Assembly (NCBI RefSeq): GCF_000002865.3 | Contig: NW_001865039.1 | Coordinates: 1,840,438 to 1,904,437, forward strand | Source: Monosiga brevicollis MX1 | Taxonomy: Eukaryota; Opisthokonta; Choanoflagellata; Craspedida; Salpingoecidae | Length of the DNA stretch: 64,000 nucleotides | Direction: 5' to 3' | In this document: positions 49,948 through 61,914 of the stretch, one piece after another | How the letters are laid out: the number at the start of each line of letters is the position of its first letter | How positions within the stretch are numbered: the stretch's first letter is position 1 | Translations under genes and position numbers: made by a program | The notes under the pieces: generated by a model | Told to the model about the DNA's origin: nothing | What the model saw: the letters and a program-made list of their open reading frames with translations, nothing else | The model's database searches: none

Positions 49948-50027
49948 GCTTGTCCTTGGATTTCATCACGATCGAAATGCATGTACACTATGTTTGATGA
50001 TCAGGTCAATTATTTCAAGTTCTTGTG

Positions 50028-53000
50028 TTATGAAGAAGAGGCGGCATTGTTCTTCTTTCCGCCAAACATAGATAGGCGTGGGGCACGGAATTTGGATCCG
50101 CTACCTCCTGAGGCACTGGTGTCTTTGGAAGACGGACGCTCACCCGTCACGTTTTGCAATCGCTGCGAGCCCCCATGTGCCGGGCTGTGAGCATTCTTCG
50201 AAAACACCACCTTAAACCCAAGCCGTGACCCCGGTTGTTTCCCCTCCTATTTCCTTTCACTTCCACCACCTTTGGGCTACCAAACCAAATAGCATACTCT
50301 TTCTTTAAGAACCCACCTCAATCTCGCAGTCCTTTTCAACCGATTGTAGCTTGGCCTCTGCCAGCTGCAACTCCAGGGCTTGGATACGAGCATGAAGCTC
50401 AACCGAGTCTGCATCATCACTATGGGCCGCGACGCGGGCCTCAAGTGTTTGCACCTACCCGCCCATTTGAAGCGCAAAGCTTATTAAAGACACCCTGTTC
50501 AATACACTGCTCTTTTGAGATTGCGTCTCGCACTCCTCAAGGACGCGGGACCTACCCGCTCCTCAGCCTCGTTGAGATGCCGCTGCTTGACCTGCAACTG
50601 CGCTTGCACCTGCGTTCGAATGCCCCATGAGCCGGGCAGTTGGGCAGAGAACTGCCTACATTCTCCACGATCGACGACATACCTCATCCAGTTTCTTTTG
50701 TAAAGCCATTTTCTCTTCATCAGTCTTGGCGAGTGTGGTTCGATAAAGTTCTTTTACCAAACGCACCTCCTCCTCCAGATTGCGACCTAAGCAGGCAAAA
50801 GCACATTAGCTTTAATGCAAGGGCGACAAAGGCATGGCCGTAGAACCACATGTCGTCGAAGCGGCCGAAACATCCACGCACTGTCAAGCTCAATGTTTCG
50901 CTTGGCCTCGTGCGATGCCTTGCTCAGATTTTCATCTACACAAGCACAGTAGGGTCAAGAATGTGAGTAGGCCGCCACACAACCAAGAACAAGAGTTGAG
51001 GAGGAAGATGGAGAATTTAGGCACCAGGAGAGATCAACAAACATTCTTTCAGCTGGGAATTGAGGGCGTCTTCTGAGGCCTCAATCTTCATTTGCATTTG
51101 TGTTTGTGTTTCCACTAGTTTTTGGCTCATCACCTCAAGCTCTTGCTGCAATTTCACATTTTCTTCTTGCAACCGATTATTTTCGGTTGTCAAAACCTGC
51201 CGAGCATCCACGAAAGAGTCACCCAGCGGTGCGAGTCGAGACGGCGATGGGCAAAATCATTGGCACGCATACCTGCACGGGATCTTGTGCCAAGGCTTCC
51301 GCAGCCTTTTGTTCAAGATACTCTTGCTCCAATTTGGCCAACTTGCGCGCACCCACCTGCCCAAATGCGCAGAGACATGAGCATGGTTCCATTGTCCTTT
51401 CAGCTCTCTAAGCGGGCCCTTGTTTGTTGGGCACCAGAACAAACCTTGATACCATTGGCCATGGAGATCAAGCGTCGCGCTTCGGCCTCGCTTTGAAAAC
51501 GGCGAGGGAGCTCTGTGCGAAAATAGGCCATAATCTCCTCAAAAGTGCTGGCCAAGAGCTCTAGGAAAGGGAAAAGTTCGTTGGTGAGATGTAATGCTCA
51601 CGGGTGCAGTTTCATCTGCGTGCATTGAAGAATTCGCCGCTTGCTGGCGCGCTCACCTTTACGAGAAGCCTTGAGCAAAGCCAAACTGATCTGGAAGATG
51701 GTCTGAAATCCCTCCGCAAGGAAAAAGTCGAAAATGCGGTACACCAGAGGCAGAGAAAACTGCGAGCAGAAACCATGGACGACAAGGGTTGGCAAGTGCG
51801 CGCAGCGAGTCATCCATGGTCCTTGATATAGAGCAAATCAACGAACAAACCGCCGATTGAGAAGGACAACCAAATTGCAAGGACACAACATACCTTTGTA
51901 GCAAAAAGTGTCAAGAACCATTGGCTGGCATACATGTGGGTCTCAACACGCAGCTCCTTCATATGGGCGTAAAGGTCCGGCAGCGCCTCCAGCAGTAGAC
52001 GATCCAGCTAAGCCAAGGGGCGTGACATCCGGACACAATAAGCTAGAGGTTGTACATTGGTATGCCCGAGCCCACCGGCGTTCTCCAGCGGCTAAATTGC
52101 GACAGCTTACCTGGTGCAGACGGAGATGTAGGTTCTCAAACCCTGTCATGTAAAGGTCACGCAGGCCATAGTCCTGCATCATCTTGACATACAGCACAAA
52201 AGCGCTTTCCTCGGGAAGCTAAACAGGTGGCGATGTACACCCGAAATTAGAAGAAGAACAAAGGCGGGACTGCAGTGAGGCAACGGTATGGACAGGTCTA
52301 TGCGCGGGATGCATTAAAAGCCTGCGATGCTCGCACGTGAAGCAATAAAACGGCCGTGATGAAACTGAGGCCTTGCACGTAACCAATTTCCTCGTCATAG
52401 ACGGAGTAAGCCTGCGAGAGAGGTGAGAGTGGCAAGAACCATGCCGACATGGCTAATGTCAATAAACAGCCACAAGTTTCAAGCAAACCTCAATGCAAAG
52501 CATGAGATCCAGAACAGACCGAGTTGATTCGGTAGAGTTGTTTTTGACCTTCGCCCTCCTTGTCACGAAAGCGTTCGTGTCCAGGGAACGTGCGATCGAG
52601 ATCCCACTGAGATGGGCACAAGAAGAAGAAGGCGGTGAATGATGAACGGACAAGTCCAATGGCGATGCGTGCGGATGACGGTGAGCGCGGCATACCTTGA
52701 TGGCCTCATGCGCCCGCGATTCCTGCTTGAGCAGCAACGGATAGCTCAACTCAAGGTCTGAATCAGCAACCCCGGCCAACCGGAGCCAGACCTGGAGCAA
52801 AGTGGGGACAGTGAGCCGAGGTAAGGACGTGGTTTGGTCATGGATGGCATGAATGCGGGGATGGGTGGTGAGATGGGCCGATTTGTGCACCTGGGGGCGG
52901 AGGCGATCGGGTACGCCGCCGCGAGCCAGTGCGTTGATCGTTTTGCGTGAAGATGCGTCCCACTTGGCAATGACGCTGGTCCAACGAGTCAGCTGGGTGT

Positions 53001-55192
53001 CGTTCATGTTTTGGTCCACCGAGCCCTGCAATGTATTGAAAGGTTAGCGAGGTGTTTTGCCGAAAAGCACGAACGGGCGGAACCGCCAGAGCCCGACGTC
53101 AGAGCGGCTCGCAATCTTACACGGCCAGACACGAGCACAAGGTCGGTTGCAGACGGATCTGCTTCAGCAGTGCCATCTTCATCGTCGGCTTCATTGTCAC
53201 TTTGCTCACCGTTCCCAGGATCGGCGCTCAGATCCTCCTCACTCTTGGCAGCGGTAAGGTTGCTGCGATAGAGGCTGTTGCAGCGATAATCAGGTATAAA
53301 TCTTGGTCGGGCCAAACAAAAGTGCCTGTCAGGTGGGTGGCAGCGAGCTGACAATTCTTACTATTGCAGGCGCTCCAGGTAACCCATACGCGCCGATGCC
53401 TCGAGTTGCACGACTTCAGTCGGCTCAAAGAGGACGTACGGGGGCCGTGGGAGCTTGCTCATGTTGAGTTTGACCTGGTTTATCCCAAGTGAATGGTCAG
53501 GCTAGGACCACAACGAAGGGAGGATGGCTGCATTTGGGACGGGTGACACGGCAACCCACCGAGAAGGCCTGCGTTTGGGCTTCTTTCTTGCCTTGGAGCC
53601 AGATGCGATCAGTTGCTTTGGTGACGCGAATTTTGAGACCGGTGGTGAGGCGGAGGGGCTGCGCCAAGCCCACAAAGTTGGTGTCGAGCACAACATTGAG
53701 CATGACCACTTCGTCCTGCATCGGGAACGTGCGTACACGAGCAGAGGTTACGTCAACGAGCCAGAAGGAGAGGAGGGGTGAAGAGGTAGGGCGCATTGAC
53801 CAAGCCACGGACGTTTTTGGCGGCGTCAAAGTTCAGGTCAAGGGGCCATTGCACAACGAGGGTCAAGGCCTTGCTACCCAGCCATTCGGTGGAGACGATG
53901 TCGAGCCAGTAGTGGCCTTCCCCAGTCTCAAAACCTGACCATGGCGTCATCATGGAGATGCCCACGCGTCGAATGCTCTCCAAGCCCATGGGCTGTTCCG
54001 ATGTCTGGGGACATGACAATGGCAAGTGCGCAGGAGGCAAGTTGGTTTGCAGATGAGTTTGGGCGACACGGCCAAGAGCTGTCGCTCCAAAATCTCACCT
54101 GGGTGATGGAAAAGTGTAGACGCCGCTCGCGGTGTGCCCGGGCTTTAAAGATTTCCTATGGTTGCCCAGAGTGGGTTGAGGGGGCGGCCTCTGTCCACGG
54201 TTGCGGTAGGATGTATGCGTGCGCCACCATGGCGTCAAAGCCCCACCTTATTGCAGGGACAAAAGACATAACCGTTGCGATCGGCCTCTTGCAGGCCAAC
54301 ACCAATGCAAATGTTGTACTCGTACGGATGCTCAGCACCTAGTGGGCCACAACGCGAGAACGACCGTTCAACCAACATGCCTGAAGCAAAGTGACAGCTG
54401 GATTCCTCTCTTCTTCCTGCCAGCTCGTCTGAGGCAGAGGAAAGCAAAGGCACAGGCAAGAAAGCCGAGTTTACCTTGCGCAAGTTGCAAAAGTCGAAAG
54501 GCTTCGCCGATGAGCGTCAAGGCAGCTCGGGCTTCATCAGGGGTGCCAAACTTGAAGATGAGACAGGCACCGGCTTTGTTGGCGCCCTCGGCCAAATGGT
54601 GTGCAGGCTGTTCAAAGGGGCCAGTGAAACGACGCGCCTCGTCGTACTTCATGGCCAGCGTCATGAAGGAAGGGTCCACCTGTGACTGGTTGCAGCCAAT
54701 GACCTGTCGAGCCAGGGTGCGATGGGCTGAGATGCGCTTGCTTTCGCGCTCGAGCACGATGAGGAGACCGGCATTGACTAGGCGTGGGAGACAGAGTGTG
54801 GCGGCTGTCGGGGCCGGTGAGCCATCTGTTCGATCAAGCAGCTCGCGCATAATGAGCTCGGTCTCATCCACTGAGCGTGGTGCATCCATGGGGACAAAGC
54901 CATAAAATGCGCAAGTATACAAGGTGTGAGTGCGTTCGAGCACGGCTCGCAGGCTGGTCAAGTCGGCGGCCACGGTGCCGCTCGAATCGCTGGCCGAGCG
55001 TGAGAGCCGCGACATTGGGCGAGATGAGCCCGAGCTTTCCTCGGTGCCGGTCGCTGGTGGCTGTGCCGGTGCAGTTGTGGTAGCTGGCTCTGGCGTGGCC
55101 GCGGCAGCGAGAGGATGGTCAACGACCACAGCAGGTGTTGCAACATCTACTGCCATGGTCGGGGCATTGGCTGCGGGCTTTGTATCTGCCAT
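50028..55192 (-). CDS. RABGAP1: RABGAP1-type Rab GTPase-activating protein (PTB + DUF3694 + TBC + coiled coil)
   Basis: The start is ATG 55192 ('MADTKPAANAPTMAVDVA'), just after an acceptor-like site. A Pro/Ala-rich N-terminus leads to a PTB domain: 'YTCAFYGFVPMDAPRSVDE', 'ISAHRTLARQVIGCNQSQ' (abbreviated) and 'ACLIFKFGTPDEARAAL'. A DUF3694 (kinesin-like/C2-type) region follows with 'GHYWLDIVSTEWLG'. The TBC domain has 'EAIK|WDLDRTFPGHERF', the IxxDxxRTFP Arg finger, and 'YDEEIGYVQGLSFI', the YxQG Gln finger, so GAP activity is expected. Then come 'ENLHLRLHQ|LDRLLLEALPDL' and 'FSLPLVYRIFDFFLAEGFQ'. The C-terminus is a multi-exon coiled coil ('TENNRLQEENVKLQQELEV', 'LEARVAAHSDDADSVELHA') with a basic Ser-rich end; TAA at 50028-50030. 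Domain order equals that of animal RABGAP1/RABGAP1L, which act on Rab GTPases in endosomal and Golgi traffic. About 17 exons. Confidence 0.92.
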
Positions 55193-55411
55193 GCTGCTGG
55201 GTGCGGCTGGCGCAATTGACCACTTGGACAAGACTTGGAGCTAGAGACAGATGGGCAGGACTCAAGGCCACGCTGGCGCGTGCTGGTCAAGTATGCAGCC
55301 TCAACGGCATGATCCACGCCTAGAACAGGTCAAGCAAATCAGCCACAACCAGCACCGAACACCTTCCCCCCTCCCCCCTCCTGAATGCCCACCTCACCCG
55401 AAAGAACCGAC

Positions 55412-55460
55412 GGACCGACAGGACCGACAGGACCGACAGGACCGACAGGACCGACAGGAC
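55412..55460. repeat. 10-base tandem repeat (GGACCGACAG)
   Basis: About five perfect copies of GGACCGACAG in tandem, upstream of RABGAP1. Confidence 0.95.
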
Positions 55461-55683
55461 GTGCGCGGACCCAGCCAACCCGAAACCCACCACACATAGC
55501 GTACACACCTCAAGCCAGATTCAAGCCAAATTGATCACACACACACGAATGCAGCTCAACGCGCCACTGAATGATGGTGTGTTGTCAAAAGCAAAATGAG
55601 AGAGAGAGACAGAGAGAGAGAACAAGCACTGAAAATCTGACGTTTTTGGAGGCGGTGAGTGTGATGCACGTTACAATAGACTT

Positions 55684-55890
55684 GGTCTGTGTCTGTGTCT
55701 GTGTCTGTGTCTGTGTCTGTCTCTGTCTCTGTCTGTGTCTGTGTCTGTGTCTGTGTCTGTCTCTGTCTCTGTCTCTGTCTCTGTCTCTGTCTCTGTGTCT
55801 GTCTCCGTCTCTGTCTTTGTCACTGTCCCTGTCTCTGTCTCTGTCTCTGTCTCTGTCCTCTCACTCTCTGTCTCTGTGCTCTCTCTGTCT
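55684..55890. repeat. CTGTGT/CTGTCT hexanucleotide-like tract
   Basis: About 200 bases of alternating CTGTGT and CTGTCT units, purine-free on one strand except G, in the RABGAP1-NTAN1 gap. Confidence 0.93.
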
Positions 55891-56389
55891 CTCTGGCTCG
55901 GGCAAGTTGGCAGTGGCAGCCAAGTGAACATTGGGCGGGCGGCGGGCAGAGCGGATCTTTAAGCGCCTGGTACACGTTGAAAGACGCTTCGTCGGTGGAG
56001 CGAGAGGTGAAGCAAGCTGGTACAGGTGTGCGCAAGTGCAAGAGTCGACGGCGCAACTCGACAGGTTAGAGCGCGGCAGACGCGCGTTGCCTTGGACTGA
56101 CGAGAATGAGTCGCCATTTCCATGGCTTGTGCCTGGGCCGGTCGATTGAATACCCACTTCCCTGGCCGTTCACCAGCTTCGCGTGTTCGCCATTGTTAGC
56201 CGAAAAGCCATCTGGTTTGGTCAAGTGCCGTTTGTGGCGCTGGGTCCGTCATGTCGGCAAGTATTCTCACTTGACGAGGCGCAATCGCAAGAACTTGGAC
56301 ATTGTCCTGGCGCAGACCATGACCGCCAACTAGATACTCGACCGCTCCGAGCCTCTACCAGTTGCCCAAGCCAACCCTGTGCAGACGTC

Positions 56390-57712
56390 ATGGTGCTCTT
56401 GCGCGATAAGAAGCCCCTCGAGTGGACCATTGACCAGCTAGCTGAGCGCGTCAGTCCAATGCTGCTTCCCGCCACCATTGCTTTCTCGTGTCTTCGATGT
56501 TGTTATTGTCCTTCTGAGCTTACCCGTCTTGACTTTTCCTCCTCTTTTCAGGGCCTGGGTGAGCTAACCTCTGGGCCGGATGTGGCACCCAATGAGGTGG
56601 TGCACGTGTTTCAACGAGAGTTTGCCATTGTAACCCACGGCACGTCATACCTCGCGCGCGTTTACCCATCTCTTTTCCCCCTTCTCTTTCTAACACCCCA
56701 CCCCCTTTTTTTTACTCTTAGATGACACTGTGCGCTTCTTGTATTCGTCGTACGCCACGACTTGTCTGCTACTGACGCTCTATCATCGACCGCAGCGACG
56801 CGGCGTGCTGGTGCACTTTGATGGCGCCGGGCGCTCGTTTTTGGACGATGTGCTCGCGGAACTCGAGTATGATGATGAGGATGAGCCTTTGGAAGCCGGC
56901 ATCATTGGTGGCTTCAACGACGAAGGTGGCTATTCTATTCAGGTACGAGAGGGAACAGACCCTTTCCTCCATTTCTCTACCGGATCTGTTTGTTGCCTTT
57001 CGACACGCCTCACCTTTTTTTCTTATTTTTTTTTTTTCCCAAATCTCAATCCAAAAGAACTTTGAGGCTTTGATGGAGGATATGCAAGGACACGAAGCAC
57101 GGTTTGAACTCCGTATTGTTCGGGCGTGTGCCTCAAACAACCGGGTAGCCTCTGCGCCCCACCCACTGGCTGTCAAAATGGGTCTGGAAGACGACTTGCA
57201 ACGGCCTCGTCATACCAGTGCGGCCTTGGACGTGCGGACAGGTCAAATCCTGGCCGTCACGCTCGTAGAGCCTGATGTCGCCGCTGTATCCTCGGAAAAT
57301 CTTCTCCGAGACATTCGCTGTCTCACAAACTGCAACCGTCTGTCCAACTGCTACAATCAAGATATTGATTGTTATGTCATCGGTAAGTCCGAGGCCTCGT
57401 TCATCCCCCCGCTTCCCCCGAGTGTCTCGCATGCCCGCTCCCAGGTGGCCGTGGCTCGCTCAGAGTCCGTGTGAGCTCTCATACGCCTGTTGCTGACCAG
57501 AACCGTGGGATTATCGACCGTGGAATCCGGTGTTGTATTTGACTTTGCCGCGAGCCGAGCTCGCTCTGCGGCTGTCCACATCTCCCTTTGCCGAGGATGA
57601 CAACTTTAGCGCCCGGTTGCAAAAGTCCCTGTACTACATGCAGCAGCACCTTGACCCCTTTGCACATGGTGCCATCCGCTTTCCTCGTCTCAGCACGGCC
57701 GCCTCCTCGTAG
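56390..57712 (+). CDS. NTAN1: Protein N-terminal asparagine amidohydrolase
   Basis: NTAN1 deamidates N-terminal Asn to Asp, feeding proteins into the Arg/N-degron pathway. The ATG at 56390 gives 'MVLLRDKKPLEWTIDQLAER'. The next exon has 'VVHVFQREFAIVTHG', matching 'LLYVQQRELAVTS' of the animal enzyme. The third exon holds the catalytic Cys in 'SSYATTCLLLTLYHRP' (family 'DDATTCHIVVLRH') and 'GVLVHFDGAG', then 'EAGIIGGFNDEGGYS'. Later exons have 'RIVRACASNNR', 'VRTGQILAVTLVEP' and 'LRLSTSPFAEDDNFSARLQ' (family 'LSTSPLAEPPHF'). TAG stop at 57710-57712. The intron after 'VTHG' keeps frame only with a GC donor, or with a border I misjudged. The similarity extends over the whole length, so I am confident of the family. 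Confidence 0.9.
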
Positions 57713-58105
57713 TGTCAAGGATAAACTTATAAACTGATTATTTGAGAGAAAAGACACCCCCTCTTGTTGATACTTTGAAGCATTTGAGGCATCTTTTCCT
57801 TTTTGCACCCTCCGTCATTGAAGGGTATCCATCCCATGTAAAGAAGACCAGGTCTATACAACTCATGGTCAAGTGCAACCAAAGCCACTACCTCGTCAGA
57901 CACACCCAGACGCTCCCAGAAACCACAAAACCACGTAAAAAAAAAAAAAAAAACAGGTAAGAGAAAGTGCCATTAACATAACACTTGTTCTCTGTCCGNN
58001 NNNNNNNNNNNNNNNNNNNNNNNNNNNNNNNNNNNNNNNNNNNNNNNNTAGCTGATTCTACTGGCTTGGGACGGTGCGCGTGCTTGATACACCCGGACCT
58101 GCATC
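57713..58105. other. Spacer with scaffold gap between NTAN1 and PRPF31
   Basis: Contains the NTAN1 3' UTR, an A tract at about 57937-57953 and a run of 50 N at 57999-58048. No coding signal is visible. Confidence 0.6.
57999..58048. other. Scaffold gap (50 N)
   Basis: Fixed-length run of N. Confidence 0.99.
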
Positions 58106-60473
58106 ATGTCGTTGCACGATCAGCTGCTGGCAGACCTGGATGACCTCGAGGACGAGGAAGATGATTTGGTGCGTCCACGCCCGTCGGGCCTTCAGCATGG
58201 CACTCCCTCGCTTCTGGCACCCGTCTGCGCACAACGAACTTGGCGCTCACTTGCTCCCTGTTGGCCAACCAACCCGTCGAATGTTTGACCGAGTAGGAGG
58301 AGACTGAGGAGGGCGAGGCCGGCGTCGAGGGCGAGGATGAGGATGATGAGGTCCAAGAGCAGGACGCCATGGAGGTTGACCTACAACAGCTCAAGGATGA
58401 TTCAGTCAAAAGTATTGCCAAACTAGCTGAAGGCGCACAGGTTTGCTTCGTGGTTGAGGCTTTCCCTTTGTATCCCAGTGCTCCCTGTACTATCCTCGAT
58501 TGCACTGACTCGTCGTGCACCACCAAATCCCATGTCTTGCTGGTGCTTTGCAGTTGCGACGTATCTTGGAACGTATTGACCATTATCAGAGCATGCCCGA
58601 ACGAACTAGTCAGTGCCTTGTGCCAAACGAAGGCATATTCTCCGCATTCCGCTCTGAGCAACCGCCTTGCTCGCAACCAAGGGTTTTTTTTCTTTCCTTT
58701 TGCTCTGCTCCAATCAACCATGTTTCGGTTTGCACACGTCTCTGTACAGCAATCATGCACGCAGCGTTTTCTCACATGTTGTTTGTATCTCTCGGCTGCA
58801 CGTACGGGGCACATGTCTAGTTGTGGGGCCTGTGGAGGAGGACGAAGAGTACAAACTGATCGTCGAGGCCAACAACATCACGGCTGAAATTGACAACGAG
58901 ATTGGCGTGATCCACAAGTTTGCCCGAGATCACTACGCACCCCGCTTCCCCGAACTGGAGCAGCTGGTTCAGGGTTCGCTGGATTATGCGCGGACAGTCA
59001 AATTGCTCGGAAACGAACTTGACGCCGGTCAGCCTGCCATCCATGAGACGCTGCCGCCCGCCACCGTCATGGTTGTGAGCGTCACGGCTTCAACAACCCA
59101 AGGGTACGTGGCAGCTTGATCCGTCGCTCGAGCATCGTTTTGCACAATAGGTAACATGCAGCATGCCTCATGATGACCTAACCACCCCCCACCACCCCCC
59201 CTTGTCCGTCCAGTGAGGAGCTGAGTGAAGAGGCTCTGGCTCGCGTTATCGAGGCTTGCGACTTGATGCTGCAGCTCCAGGAATCCAAGGAAAAAATCTA
59301 TGCCTACGTCGAGAGCAAAATGCACTTGCTGGCTCCCAACATTACACACATCTGTGGCGTGTCAATCGCGGCCAAGCTTCTGGGTATCGCTGGCGGCTTG
59401 ACTGCGCTGTCCAAAATGCCCGCCTGCAACATTTTGTTGCTCGGCAGCCAAAAGAAGGTGGCAACGGGCTTTTCAGCGGCCACCAATCTTCCCCATACCG
59501 GTCACATCTTCTACAGTGATGTTGTTCAAGGCCAGCCACCCGAAAGTCGGCGCAAGTGCGCCCGCCTCGTAGCCGGCAAGCTCGCCCTCGCCGCTCGCGT
59601 GGACGCCATGCGCGAGTCCAAGATCACGGGCGCAACTGTTGGCCTCAGTACGTACTCGCTGCTTTGAGTTGTTGCCGAAATTAAAGGGACAAGACGTGTC
59701 GCGTTATCATGCTGATTCTACGCGAAAATGTCTCTCGGCTCGTCGGCCCCTCACTCCTTTGCAACAGAGCTTCGAGAGGAGATTGAGAAAAAGATGGAGA
59801 AATTTCTCGAGCCTCCGCCGGTCAAGAACGTTAAAGCTCTGCCCAAGCCCGATGAAGCACCTCGGAAAAAGCGTGGTGGCAAGCGGTGTGTGTGGCTTGC
59901 TTTCGCCTGCTATGACAGTGTGCTAACAAAGCTGAAGCTGACGCTTGCACCCGGACTACTTTGTCGCAGCTTCCGCAAGATGCGAGACAAGTATGCCATG
60001 ACGCGGGCGCGCAAGGCAGCCAATCGCATGGGCTTTGGCGAGTTGGAAGAGGATGAGTTCCAGGATGAGGCACAGGTGAACAAGGTTCTCAAGGAAAAGG
60101 GCTCTGTGCGAGTGACGGAACAGAAGCAAAAGGGTGGCGCCATTTCCAAGCGCATGCAGAAGCGGCTGCAGCAAGAGTCGGGCCTCATGACCACGTTGCG
60201 CAACTCTTCAGTTGCCGGCACGGCCTCAGTATCATTCACGCCCCTGCAGGTACGCCCACACGTCTCCTGGCCCGTATATCTCCCTTGGTGGGGGTGTTGT
60301 AATTTGTGGCTTGCAAGCTGCTGCTGCCGCCTTTCATTCTTCATCGCGACCGTTTGCTGTGTATTGTATTTGTGTAGGGCTTGGAGATTGTGACAACCCA
60401 AGCGAAAAAGGCAAAGACTGACGACGGCAAGTACTTTAGTGGTGGTATGCAGTTTGTCAATGTTCAAAAGTGA
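58106..60473 (+). CDS. PRPF31: U4/U6 snRNP protein PRP31
   Basis: PRPF31 holds U4 and U6 snRNAs together in the tri-snRNP through its Nop domain and 15.5K. The ATG at 58106 gives 'MSLHDQLLADLDDLEDEEDD', followed by an acidic exon with 'MEVDLQQLKDDSVKSIAKLA', then 'LRRILERIDHYQSM'. The NOSIC region has 'EEYKLIVEANNITAEIDNEI' and 'RFPELEQLVQGSLDYARTVK'. The Nop domain follows: 'KIYAYVESKMHLLAPNITHI' (abbreviated), 'GVSIAAKLLGIAGGLTALSK', 'MPACNILLLGSQKK' and 'HTGHIFYSDVVQ'. The C-terminal PRP31 domain has 'FRKMRDKYAMTRARKAANRM', 'RMGFGELEEDEFQ' and 'KRMQKRLQQESGL', ending 'GGMQFVNVQK' with TGA at 60471-60473. About eight exons; length and motif order match the human protein. Confidence 0.95.
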
Positions 60474-61058
60474 TGGGTCACGGTGCAGGAATTGACAGAC
60501 GCTTGTCAAAGACAACATCTCAAATCGCACGGAAGCTTGATTGGTTCAGTCTTGATTACTTGACCTGAATTGGTCTTTTCCACCCTGTATCGGAGGAAAA
60601 GGCATCACCAGGTTCTTTCATGTTGCTCATTAAAGACGGAGAAAAGAGACAAAACAGGGTGCCCAACAAAGGGCCCGAGATCAGAGGGCCAGAGGACCCG
60701 CAAGGAAACGCTGGCCACAGAAAGGTGCCAACGCCAAAACGAGACCAGAATGGCAACTTGAAGACACAGATAGAAGAATGACATTGATGGCAAAAACAGA
60801 AAAAGAAAAAAAAAATGCTCTTTGCAATAATTCAAAGGCCTGCTTTGAATCGCTAGTCAACAGGACAAGAGACGGTTTAAAAGAAGGGGGATGGGTTGGC
60901 ACTTGGCGTGCAAGTGACAGGCACTTGGAGGGGAGGGCGGGGATGACGTTGAGGTTGCCAAAGTCAAACATGCGCCATTCCCACAACCGAGCGAAAACGG
61001 AAAAGGTCAACCACAACTCGATGGGATCCAATAAGGGGTATGAGATGAGGACGAAGGC
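60474..61058. other. Convergent 3' flanks of PRPF31 and the claudin-like gene
   Basis: A-rich patches and short frames only. No feature was recognised. Confidence 0.5.
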
Positions 61059-61914
61059 TTAGGCCTGCGTGGCTGTGGCAGAGTCTTCTTCGGGCAGCGG
61101 GGTGTCGTCCACGGATGTGGAATTGATGCTACCGGCAGTCAGGCGTTGGCCAATGCTCTGACGGCCCCGATTCATGGTATTCTCCACTTGTGCGGCATCG
61201 TACTCGCGCAAGAGCATGCACTGAATCAGGAGCAGGACGAGAGCGCAGATCCAAGCGAGGAGTGCAAAGGCAAAGCCGGCGCCCAGGTTCAGTTTGCCAA
61301 AGAAGACAACGGCATTTGGGTTGCTGCCGTCATCATCATTGACTTTACTCTGCCAAGACACCCAAGTGGCCCATGCACCCAGGATCAAAATGGCTGCAAG
61401 TGTTGAGGCGGTCGGAGCAAGGCGTATATATACAAGTGAGAACGAGGCCCGGAACGGTGAGATTGGACAAGCGTGGCCTTGCAAACAAAGGCAGTTTCGC
61501 ACCAGACAAAAACATCAAGGCGGAGGACCAGCCGTAGTGTGGGGTTTGACCGCGAGCATGATTGATGTTGCTGGTTTTGACGCTCATGAGGAAGAAGCAG
61601 AGCGAGATGAGGAGAAGACCTGCAATGGCCTTGCTGTTGGTGCAGAGCTTGTGGCTATCCTTGTCACCGTCCTCAGAGAGATAAGGGTTCTCGATACAGT
61701 GGCCAATACGACAATCACTGCCGCTTGGGTTGAGGCTAAAGACGTATTCACCCGATACATCGGCGCAGGCACGCCAGAGCCCAAAACGCACGTCGCCAGA
61801 CACATCGTTTTCCGTTGCAGTGCCCGTGGACCAACTGTTGAGGGCGATGGCGAGAACCAAGCAGAGGATGCCAAAAGCATGTACGCCCAAGCTGAGGCTG
61901 TGGTACAAAGCCAT
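61059..61914 (-). CDS. Claudin/PMP22-like four-pass membrane protein
   Basis: Two exons: 61914 to about 61502 and about 61394 to 61059, joined 'MFLSG|AILILGAW'. Four hydrophobic helices are visible: 'VHAFGILCLVLAIALN' near residues 10-26, 'AIAGLLLISLCFFLMSV', 'GWSSALMFLSG|AILILGAWA' and 'GAGFAFALLAWICALVLLLI'. The first extracellular loop reads 'NSWSTG...FGLWRACADVSG...DCRIGHC', which fits the W-GLW-C-C signature of the claudin/PMP22/EMP superfamily. The cytoplasmic tail is about 45 residues, Ser/Thr/acidic-rich ('SVDDTPLPEEDSATATQA'), with no obvious PDZ ligand. In animals such proteins form tight junctions or organise myelin or Ca2+ channels; in a single-celled relative the role is unknown. 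Confidence 0.72.

Larger units (their letters stand above)
55193..56389. promoter_or_regulatory. Divergent gap between RABGAP1 and NTAN1, rich in simple repeats
   Basis: Holds a 10-base minisatellite and a long CTGTGT/CTGTCT tract. Translations across it are Ser/Val/Cys or Thr/Glu repeats and not real proteins. The plus-strand frame 56106-56333 is weakly coding-like but unrecognised. The region must include both promoters and possibly 5' UTR exons. Confidence 0.45.

Noticed and set aside
55571-55962. Val-Ser, Cys-Leu and Thr-Glu repeat frames
   Set aside because: Products of the CTGTGT/CTGTCT repeat, readable in every frame on both strands.
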